8,980 bases of DNA from Rubrivivax sp. (GTDB lineage Bacteria > Pseudomonadota > Gammaproteobacteria > Burkholderiales > Burkholderiaceae_C): assembly GCA_030693565.1 (NCBI GenBank), contig JAUYAJ010000610.1, positions 1 to 8,980 of the forward strand, given 5' to 3'. The translations under genes and the position numbers were made by a program. Shown here piece by piece: positions 1 to 5,654 of this stretch. The notes beneath the pieces were generated by a model. That model saw only the letters and a list, made by a program, of their open reading frames with translations. It did not search any database and was not told where the DNA came from. Every line of letters begins with the position of its first letter. Position 1 is the first letter of the stretch.

Positions 1-1
1 G

Positions 2-1039
2 ATTCCAGCCAGCGTGCGGGCGATTGCCCGCGCCGGCGCCGGCACCAACAACATCCCGGTGGCAGCGCTGAGTGCGCGCGGCGTGCCGGTGTTCAACGCC
101 CCGGGGGCGAACGGCAATGCGGTCAAGGAACTGGTGCTCGCCGGCATGCTGATGGCGGCGCGCAACCTGGCGCCGGCGCTGCGCTTCGCCGCCGCGCTGG
201 ACGTCAACGCCACCGACCTCGAAAAGACCATCGAAGACGGCAAGAAGGCTTTCGCCGGCTACGAGCTGGCGGGTCAGACGCTGGGCGTCGTCGGTCTGGG
301 CAAGATCGGCTGCCTGGTCGCCGACGCTGCCATCAAGCTCGGCATGGACGTGCTCGGCTACGACCCCGAGATCACCGTCGACGCGGCCTGGAGCCTGCCG
401 TCGGCGGTGCGCCGCGCCACCAGCGTCAACGAAGTGCTCAAGCAGGCCCAGTTCGTCAGCCTGCACGTGCCGCTGGTCGAGGCCACGCGCCACCTGGTGA
501 ACGACGCCAACATCGGCTTGATGCGCCCGGGCGCGGTGCTGCTGAACTTCAGCCGCGAAGGCGTGGTCAGCAGCAGCGCGGTGGCCGAGGCGCTGGCGTC
601 CCAGCGGCTGGCGAACTACGTCTGCGACTTCCCGGGGCCGGCGCTGCACGGCGTGGCGCAGGTGGTGGCGCTGCCGCACCTGGGCGCCAGCACGCGCGAG
701 GCCGAGGAGAACTGCGCCGTGATGGCGGTCGACCAGCTGCGCGACTTCCTCGAGCATGGCAACGTCGTCAACGCCGTCAACTTCCCGCCGGTGAGCATGG
801 CACGCGAATCGCCGTGGCGGGTCGCGATCGCCAACGCCAACGTGCCCAACATGCTGGGCCAGATCTCGACCGCGATGGCACTCGCCGGGCTCAACATCCA
901 CACCATGGTCAACAAGTCGCGCGGCGAAATGGCCTACACGCTGGTCGACGTCGACAGCGCGGTCAGCGCCGAGGTGCTGGCCACGCTGGCAGCGATCGAC
1001 GGCGTGCTCGCGGCGCGCCACCTGCCCCACCATGGCTGA
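2..1039 (+). CDS. serA: D-3-phosphoglycerate dehydrogenase, short ACT-type, 5'-truncated by window edge
   Basis: This enzyme oxidises 3-phosphoglycerate with NAD to 3-phosphohydroxypyruvate, the first step of serine synthesis in the cytosol. The reading frame is open from base 2, ahead of a GTG at 14, so the true start lies to the left and the N-terminal substrate-domain part is missing. Numbering from the GTG: the Rossmann motif GLGKIG is at 94-99 followed by an acidic residue near 118, the catalytic Arg is R181 in NFSREG, and the catalytic His is H222 in PHLGAST. A C-terminal ACT domain spans about 268-337 (RVAIANANVPNMLGQI), which in this family is the serine-sensing region. There is no intervening domain, so this is the short form and not the long form. 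The position equal to E. coli Glu269 (in PTEP) is not Glu here (DFPGPAL), which I recall as common in this subfamily. The last 8 nt overlap the next gene. The family call is firm. Confidence 0.93.
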   Translation: MPASVRAIARAGAGTNNIPVAALSARGVPVFNAPGANGNAVKELVLAGMLMAARNLAPALRFAAALDVNATDLEKTIEDGKKAFAGYELAGQTLGVVGLGKIGCLVADAAIKLGMDVLGYDPEITVDAAWSLPSAVRRATSVNEVLKQAQFVSLHVPLVEATRHLVNDANIGLMRPGAVLLNFSREGVVSSSAVAEALASQRLANYVCDFPGPALHGVAQVVALPHLGASTREAEENCAVMAVDQLRDFLEHGNVVNAVNFPPVSMARESPWRVAIANANVPNMLGQISTAMALAGLNIHTMVNKSRGEMAYTLVDVDSAVSAEVLATLAAIDGVLAARHLPHHG

Positions 1040-1811
1040 AGCCGCCGCCGGCCCGCCCGAGCTGGCCATCGACAGCCGCGGCGTGGCGACGATCCGCCTC
1101 AACCGCCCGCAGCACCTGAACCGGCTGCACCGGCAAGACCTGCAGGCGCTGCAGGCCCAGCTGAGCCATCTGGCCGCCGATCCGTCGCTGCGCGTGCTCG
1201 TGCTCACCGGCAGCGGGCGCGCTTTCTGCGCCGGTTTTCATCTCGGCGAGCTCGAGTCCGCCGACGCCGCCCGCGACGACCCGCAAGGCTTCGAGCGCAC
1301 CGTCGACGCGCTCGAGGCGCTGCAGGTGCCGACCATTGCGCGCCTGAACGGCAGCGTCTACGGCGGCGCCATCGACCTCGCGCTGGCCTGCGACTTCCGC
1401 GTCGGCGTTGGCGGCATGGAGCTGCGCATGCCGGCGGCCAGCCTGGGCCTGCACTACTACCCCAGCGGTTTGCAGCGCTACGTCACCCGGCTCGGCCTGG
1501 CGGCGGCCAAGCGGCTGTTCCTGCTCGCGCAGGCGGTCCCCGCCGACGAGTTGCTGCACCTGGGCTTTCTGGATGAACTGGTGGCGCCGGCGGTGCTGGA
1601 CAGCGCGGTGCAGCAGCGTGTCGACACCCTGGCCGGCCTGGCGCCGCTGGCGCTGCAAGGCATGAAGCGATCGCTCAACGAAGTCGCGCGCGGTGTCTTC
1701 GACATCGCCCTGCTGCGCGAGCGCGAAGCGCGCTGCGCCGCCAGCGCCGACCTGCGCGAAGGCCTGGCCGCTTTTGCTGCCCGCCGGCCGCCGAAGTTCG
1801 AAGGCCGCTGA
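1032..1811 (+). CDS. Enoyl-CoA hydratase/isomerase (crotonase) family protein, atypical active site
   Basis: A 259-residue cytosolic crotonase-fold protein of the usual family length. The ATG lies in ATGGCTGA, which also contains the stop of the upstream serA, so translation is probably coupled; I see no clear Shine-Dalgarno. The CoA/oxyanion-hole signatures are present: FCAGFHLGEL (about 65-74) and GSVYGGAIDLALACDF (about 107-122). The C-terminus has the typical SADLREGLAAFAARRPPKF tail that packs against the acyl-CoA pocket. By alignment from memory to rat crotonase, the Glu144 position is Asp (D115) and the Glu164 position is Ala (A135, in MPAASLG). A classical hydratase needs both acids, so this enzyme more likely does isomerase, hydrolase, decarboxylase or lyase chemistry, or uses a different base. 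The substrate cannot be read from the sequence. It ends 11 bp from the convergent regulator gene. Confidence 0.88.
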   Translation: MAEAAAGPPELAIDSRGVATIRLNRPQHLNRLHRQDLQALQAQLSHLAADPSLRVLVLTGSGRAFCAGFHLGELESADAARDDPQGFERTVDALEALQVPTIARLNGSVYGGAIDLALACDFRVGVGGMELRMPAASLGLHYYPSGLQRYVTRLGLAAAKRLFLLAQAVPADELLHLGFLDELVAPAVLDSAVQQRVDTLAGLAPLALQGMKRSLNEVARGVFDIALLREREARCAASADLREGLAAFAARRPPKFEGR

Positions 1812-1822
1812 ACCCTGCCCCG

Positions 1823-3706
1823 TCAGACCTTGGCCGGCCCGGCGCCGCGCAGGTGGCGGTAGACGGTGGTGCGCGAAATGCCCAGGCTGCGAGCGGTGCG
1901 GCTGACGCTGCGGCCGCAGCGCTCGAACTCGCTGCGCACGCGCTCGCCGGCGGCCAGCTGAAGCTGCGAGCCCCTCGCGGGCTCGGCAGCGGGCAGCATC
2001 GGCTCGACGTCGGCGCGCTCGATGCAGCCGTCGCCATGCTGGAGCAGCGCGCGCGTCAGCAGTGAGCGCAGCTCGCGGAAGTTGCCCGGCCAGCCGTGCA
2101 AGGCCAGCCGCTCGACCGCCGCCGCGCTGATCGCCGCCGCCGGGTCGATCGCCGCCAGCACGGCGTGCACCGCGGCGCTGAAGTCCTGGCGCAGGCGCAG
2201 CGGCGGCAGCGCGACCTGCACGGTGTTCAGGCGGTACAGCAAGTCGGCGCGGAAACGCCGCGCCGTCACCTGGGCGAGCAGGTCGGCGTTGCTGGCGGCG
2301 AGCAGCTGGACGTCGACGCGGCGCATCTGCGTGCCGCCCACCGGCCGCACCGCTTGCTCGTCCAGAAAGCGCAGCAGCGCCGCCTGCGACGGCGCCGGCA
2401 GTTCACTCAACTCGTCGAGCAGCAGCGTGCCGCCGTCGGCGCTGGCGATGAGGCCGGCGCTGCCGTCGCGGCGCGCACCGGTGAAGGCGCCGCCGACATG
2501 GCCGAACAGCTCGGCCTCGAACAGTTCGTCGGGAATCGCGCCGCAGTTGACGGCGACGAACTCGCCGCGGCGCTCGCTGCAGCGGTGGGCATGGCGGGCC
2601 AGCAACTCCTTGCCGGTGCCGGTTTCGCCGTGGATCAGGATTGGCGCCTTGATGCGCACCGCCGCGCGCACCAGCCGGCAGGCTTCGGCAACGGCCGGGT
2701 CGGCGGCGACAAAATCCGGCGCCATGCCGTCGACAGCGATCGGTGCCCGCGGCGGCGCCATTCGCAGCGCCTGCAAGGCCTGGCCGCGCCGCGATGCCGG
2801 CCGGCTGACCACGCGCACCACCAGCGCGCTGCCCAGCGCATCGTGCAGGCGCGCCTCGCCGCCCACGTGCAGCCGCGCCAGCACTTGCTCGAAGCCTTCG
2901 CCGAACAGCTGCTCGAATGCGACGCCCGGCACCGCACCCAGCCCGGCCAGCAAGCCATGGGCGCGGGCGTTGGCCGCCTGCAGCCGGCCGCCGTCGTCGA
3001 AGGCCAGCAAGCCGGCGCTCAGCGTCGCCAGGTATTCGGCGCGCGGGTGGATGGCCAGCACCAGGCGGCCGCGCATCTGGTGGGTCAGCAAACCGTTTTC
3101 GATGTGGGTGGCGGCCATCTGCATCAGCGCCTGGGTGTGGCGCTGGCGCGAAGCCAGGTAGGACGATGCGTCGAGCACGCCGACGGTCTCGCCGCCGGCG
3201 TCGCGGATCGGCGTCGCCGTGCACGCGATGCCGCCCAGGCGAAACAGGTAGTGCTCGAGCCCGCTCACCGACACCGACTGCCCGGTGGCCAGCGCCGTGC
3301 CCATGCCGTTGGTGCCGCAGACCTCTTCGCGCCAGCAACTGCCGACGACGATGCCGGCGTCCGAGCCACTCATCGAAAATCGGTTGTCGGCGTAGAGGTC
3401 GAGGATGACGCCTTCGCGGTCGGCAAAAGCGAGCAGGAAGTTGGAGCCCGAGATTTGCCGTGACAGCGTCTCCAGTTCGGCGCGTGCGAGCCGGCGCACG
3501 ACTTCGGCGTGGTCGCGCCGGCGAGCCAGATCGGCCGCCTCGACGACCGGGGTCACCGGCAGCAAGGCGACGTCGAGCCCGGCCGCCATGCAGCGCACCC
3601 AGCTGTCGAGAATGACCGGCGGCGGCATGCCGTCTGGGGGCAGCGCACTGCCGCGGGCGCGCAAGGCCTGCGCGTGCCCAAGCTGGCGTTCGTGGCTGGG
3701 GTTCAT
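1823..3706 (-). CDS. AcoR-type sigma-54-dependent transcriptional activator (GAF / AAA+ / Fis HTH)
   Basis: A 627-residue bacterial enhancer-binding protein. I place the start at the ATG at 3706 because it has an AGGAGG 4 nt upstream and the protein then begins like AcoR relatives; a longer open frame to 3916 would run through the promoter region. Domains: an N-terminal AcoR-like region with a GAF fold at about 70-205 (GTNGMGTAL at 131-139), a PAS-like linker at about 220-310, and an AAA+ domain at about 330-550 with Walker A GETGTGKE (360-367), the sigma-54 contact loop GAFTGA (406-411), Walker B LLLDE (428-432) and sensor II GWPGNFREL (538-546). A Fis-type helix-turn-helix lies at about 590-620. 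An intact GAFTGA loop predicts a working sigma-54 activator. It is divergent from the quinoprotein dehydrogenase, whose upstream region carries a matching promoter and palindromes, so that operon is its likely target. The ligand sensed by the GAF region is unknown; an alcohol, aldehyde or ketone would fit known relatives. Confidence 0.93.
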   Translation of the reverse strand: MNPSHERQLGHAQALRARGSALPPDGMPPPVILDSWVRCMAAGLDVALLPVTPVVEAADLARRRDHAEVVRRLARAELETLSRQISGSNFLLAFADREGVILDLYADNRFSMSGSDAGIVVGSCWREEVCGTNGMGTALATGQSVSVSGLEHYLFRLGGIACTATPIRDAGGETVGVLDASSYLASRQRHTQALMQMAATHIENGLLTHQMRGRLVLAIHPRAEYLATLSAGLLAFDDGGRLQAANARAHGLLAGLGAVPGVAFEQLFGEGFEQVLARLHVGGEARLHDALGSALVVRVVSRPASRRGQALQALRMAPPRAPIAVDGMAPDFVAADPAVAEACRLVRAAVRIKAPILIHGETGTGKELLARHAHRCSERRGEFVAVNCGAIPDELFEAELFGHVGGAFTGARRDGSAGLIASADGGTLLLDELSELPAPSQAALLRFLDEQAVRPVGGTQMRRVDVQLLAASNADLLAQVTARRFRADLLYRLNTVQVALPPLRLRQDFSAAVHAVLAAIDPAAAISAAAVERLALHGWPGNFRELRSLLTRALLQHGDGCIERADVEPMLPAAEPARGSQLQLAAGERVRSEFERCGRSVSRTARSLGISRTTVYRHLRGAGPAKV

Positions 3707-3710
3707 CGTC

Positions 3711-3716
3711 CCTCCT
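3711..3716 (-). promoter_or_regulatory. Ribosome binding site fixing the regulator start
   Basis: AGGAGG on the minus strand, 4 nt from the ATG at 3706. It is the best Shine-Dalgarno match in this stretch and decides the start in favour of 3706 over the longer open frame that reaches 3916. Confidence 0.8.
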
Positions 3717-3761
3717 GGGGGCTGCCGAGCGGGCCAGCCCATGCTGCGGGAGCACAAGCTA

Positions 3762-3788
3762 ACAGTGCCGTCGGTCCGCGGCAACTGT
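3762..3788. repeat. Imperfect inverted repeat in the divergent control region
   Basis: ACAGTGCCG (3762-3770) faces CGGCAACTGT (3779-3788). The arms match apart from one bulged base, around an 8-nt centre. It lies between the regulator start and the two perfect palindromes and overlaps the first of these by 2 nt. It may be an additional operator or part of the regulator's own promoter region. No function can be assigned from the sequence alone. Confidence 0.35.
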
Positions 3789-3816
3789 GCACTTTCTGCA
3801 CGACTTGTGCAGCACA
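3787..3816. promoter_or_regulatory. Candidate activator binding sites (two perfect palindromes)
   Basis: GTGCA-CTTTC-TGCAC (3787-3801) and TGTGC-A-GCACA (3806-3816) are both perfect inverted repeats. Their centres are 17 bp apart and both contain GTGC/GCAC half-sites; another AGCACA half-site lies at 3751-3756. They sit roughly 85-115 bp upstream of the -24 element of the predicted sigma-54 promoter, a typical place for upstream activator sequences bound by enhancer-binding proteins. The positions and symmetry are seen directly; binding by the divergent AcoR-type protein is inferred. Confidence 0.6.
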
Positions 3817-3899
3817 TCGCCCTGCCATTGAACAGCGGCGCAGCGGCGCGGCGGCGCCGATGCCCGGTGGCCACGCCAGCCCTCAGGGTGTTCCCGGAC

Positions 3900-3915
3900 T
3901 GGTACGCCGATTGCA
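3900..3915 (+). promoter_or_regulatory. Sigma-54 (-24/-12) promoter for the quinoprotein dehydrogenase operon
   Basis: TGGTACGCCGATTGCA matches the sigma-54 consensus TGGCACG-N4-TTGC(A/T) at every specified position but one (T for C at the fourth base). The invariant GG (3901-3902) and GC (3913-3914) have the required 10-bp spacing. Transcription should start near 3926, giving a leader of about 60 nt before the ATG at 3985. It faces away from the divergent sigma-54 activator gene, which carries an intact GAFTGA loop. Confidence 0.82.
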
Positions 3916-3971
3916 AACAGCCTCAGGGGCCACGGTACGCCGCGGCACGCGATCGCCCCCGACCCCAACCC

Positions 3972-3977
3972 GAGGAG
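3972..3977 (+). promoter_or_regulatory. Ribosome binding site of the dehydrogenase gene
   Basis: GAGGAG, 7 nt before the ATG at 3985. It supports that start, which also begins a good signal peptide. Confidence 0.8.
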
Positions 3978-3984
3978 ACCTGCC

Positions 3985-5253
3985 ATGCCGACGCCGAGAA
4001 CCACCGCAAGCTGCTTCGCCGCCGCCCTGTGCTGCGCACTGGCCTGGCCAGCAGCGGCGCAGAGCAACATCGACAAGCTCAAGCAGATGAAGGTCGCGAC
4101 CACCGACCTCAACATCCCCGTCGTGCCGCAGGAAGGTCGCAACGCGAACGCGATCCGCGAAAACCTCAAGCGCGTCAAGCTGCCGCCGGGCTTCAGCATC
4201 GACCTCTACGCCGTGGTGCCTGACGCGCGTCACATGGCGGTGGCGCCGAGCACCAACATGCTCTTCGTCGGCACCCGCAAGACCACCGTCTGGGCGGTCA
4301 CCGACCGCAACAGCGACGGCGTGGCCGACGAGGTGAAGTCTTTCGCGCCGTCGCTGAAATTCACCAACCCGAACGGTGTCTGCTGGACCAAGGATGGTTT
4401 CCTGATCGTCGCCGAGCACAACCGCATCCTGAACTTCCCGGCCGCCGAGTTTTTCTATGAAGGCCCGGATGTCGCCGTCATCGAAGTCGTCGGCCAGGGC
4501 AAGCTGATCCCGCCCGAGGAGGAGTCTTACAACCATGGCGCCCGGGTGTGCAAGGTGGGGCCCGACGGCATGCTCTACGTCAGCCTGGGCCAGCCCTTCA
4601 ACGTCCAGCCGCGCGACAAGATCAAGCTCTACAACGAAGTCGGCATCGGCGGCATGATCCGCATGAACGCCTTCGACGGCAGCAAGCGCGAGGTCTACGC
4701 CACCGGCATCCGCAATTCGGTGGGCCACGACTTCAACCCGAAGGACGGCACGCTGTGGTTCACCGACAACCAGACCGACGGCATGGGTGACGACATCCCC
4801 GCCGGTGAGATCAACCGCATCACCAAGGCGGGGCAGTTCTTCGGCTATCCGTGGAAGCAGGGCAAGACACGCATCACCGAGCATGGCTATGACAAAGACC
4901 CGCTGCCGGCCGACATCACCGATCCGCAGGTCTACACCGTCGCCCATGCGGCCGACCTGGGCATGAGCTTCTACACCGGCAAGATGTTCCCGGCCAAGTA
5001 CCAGGGCGGGTTCTTCTCGGCCCAGCATGGCTCGTGGAACCGCACCACGCCGGTCGGTGCGCAGGTGCTGTTCACCTCGCTGAAGTCCGACGGCACGGCC
5101 GACAAGACCGAGGTGTTTGCCGCCGGCTGGCTCGACGAGAACGGCTTGTACCGCGGCCGCCCGGTCGATGTGGCGGTGATGAAAGACGGCTCGCTGCTGA
5201 TCAGCGACGACTTCGCCGGCGCGATCTACCGCGTCACCTACACTGCGCCCTGA
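3985..5253 (+). CDS. Periplasmic PQQ-dependent sugar/aldehyde dehydrogenase (sorbosone dehydrogenase family)
   Basis: A 422-residue soluble quinoprotein of the GDH/SorbDH beta-propeller family. These enzymes hold PQQ and calcium and oxidise aldoses, sorbosone or similar substrates outside the cytoplasm. The N-terminus is a clear signal peptide (hydrophobic run at about 8-25, likely cleaved near AAA-QS). Features of the fold: an early GFSIDLYA strand (69-76); YNHGARV (182-188), whose H184 fits the catalytic base (His144 of Acinetobacter soluble GDH); GIRNSVGHDFNP (241-252), whose R243 fits the PQQ-binding Arg of the GhRN motif; QHGSWNR (347-353); and a closing GRPVDVAVMKDGSLLISDDFAG stretch near 391-412. 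Residue equivalences are from memory of the family. The gene has a good RBS, lies about 60 nt behind a sigma-54 promoter, and is followed by a hairpin and a cytochrome c gene that probably accepts its electrons. The substrate is not readable. Confidence 0.9.
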   Translation: MPTPRTTASCFAAALCCALAWPAAAQSNIDKLKQMKVATTDLNIPVVPQEGRNANAIRENLKRVKLPPGFSIDLYAVVPDARHMAVAPSTNMLFVGTRKTTVWAVTDRNSDGVADEVKSFAPSLKFTNPNGVCWTKDGFLIVAEHNRILNFPAAEFFYEGPDVAVIEVVGQGKLIPPEEESYNHGARVCKVGPDGMLYVSLGQPFNVQPRDKIKLYNEVGIGGMIRMNAFDGSKREVYATGIRNSVGHDFNPKDGTLWFTDNQTDGMGDDIPAGEINRITKAGQFFGYPWKQGKTRITEHGYDKDPLPADITDPQVYTVAHAADLGMSFYTGKMFPAKYQGGFFSAQHGSWNRTTPVGAQVLFTSLKSDGTADKTEVFAAGWLDENGLYRGRPVDVAVMKDGSLLISDDFAGAIYRVTYTAP

Positions 5254-5268
5254 AGCGCGGCCCACCCC

Positions 5269-5299
5269 GGGGTTCCGGCGCCCGCCGCGCCGGAACCCC
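5269..5299 (+). terminator. Strong intercistronic hairpin, possible Rho-independent or leaky terminator
   Basis: GGGGTTCCGGCG (5269-5280) pairs perfectly with CGCCGGAACCCC (5288-5299), a 12-bp stem around a 7-nt loop, and is followed by TTCGTTTG. It begins 15 nt after the dehydrogenase stop and ends 16 nt before the cytochrome ATG. The weak T tract makes full termination uncertain. It could instead be a partial terminator or a 3'-end stabiliser that sets higher dehydrogenase mRNA levels than those of the downstream genes. Confidence 0.65.
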
Positions 5300-5315
5300 T
5301 TCGTTTGCCCGACGC

Positions 5316-5654
5316 ATGAGCCCACCCGTTCGACTCCGCACCGGCGCGCTGCTGACCGCCTTGCTGGCCTTGGCGGCGCTGCCAGCGCCAGCGCGCGACA
5401 CCGAGGCCGGGCGCCTGAAGGCGCGGGCCTGCGCCGTCTGCCACGGCCCGCTGGGCATTTCGAGCCAGCCCGACGCGCCCCACCTGGCCGGCCAGCCGGC
5501 AATTTATCTGGCTGCACAATTGCGCGCCTACCGCAGCGGCGCCCGACAACACGAAGTGATGGCCGTGATGGCCAAGGCCCTGACCGATGACGACATTGCC
5601 GACCTCGCCGCCTGGTTCACCAGCATCCGCATCGAAGCCCAGCCGCCGCGCTGA
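5316..5654 (+). CDS. Small exported monohaem cytochrome c
   Basis: A 112-residue class I cytochrome c. It has an N-terminal signal peptide (hydrophobic ALLTALLALAALPAPA at about 11-26), one haem-binding CAVCH motif (39-43) and a likely distal Met ligand at M82 or M85 in the stretch before LTDDDIADLAAWF, the usual C-terminal helix. After processing it would be a periplasmic protein of about 85 residues. It is the natural electron acceptor for the quinoprotein dehydrogenase encoded 62 nt upstream, passing electrons to the respiratory chain; that partnership is inferred from position and chemistry. The ATG has no clear Shine-Dalgarno and lies 16 nt after a strong hairpin. The 3' end overlaps the next gene by up to 68 nt. 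Confidence 0.88.
   Translation: MSPPVRLRTGALLTALLALAALPAPARDTEAGRLKARACAVCHGPLGISSQPDAPHLAGQPAIYLAAQLRAYRSGARQHEVMAVMAKALTDDDIADLAAWFTSIRIEAQPPR

Noticed and set aside
2096..3463. Long plus-strand open frame opposite the regulator
   Set aside because: Its translation is rich in Arg, Gln, Ala and His with no recognisable fold, typical of the antisense of a high-GC gene. The regulator frame carries all AAA+ motifs.
3764..3790. Sigma-70-like -35/-10 pair (TTGCCG and TTAGCT, 16-bp spacing) on the minus strand for the regulator
   Set aside because: Both hexamers are poor matches. A regulator promoter must exist here, but I cannot place it with confidence.
3707..3916. N-terminal extension of the regulator to 3916 on the minus strand (70 extra residues)
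   Set aside because: The extension lacks an RBS, has low-complexity Arg/Ala-rich sequence, and would run across the sigma-54 promoter and palindromes. The ATG at 3706 has an AGGAGG at the right distance.
3883..5517. 544-codon minus-strand open frame opposite the dehydrogenase and cytochrome
   Set aside because: It spans two real genes, the hairpin and the sigma-54 promoter, and has no recognisable domain. The opposing frames have signal peptides, CxxCH and propeller motifs.
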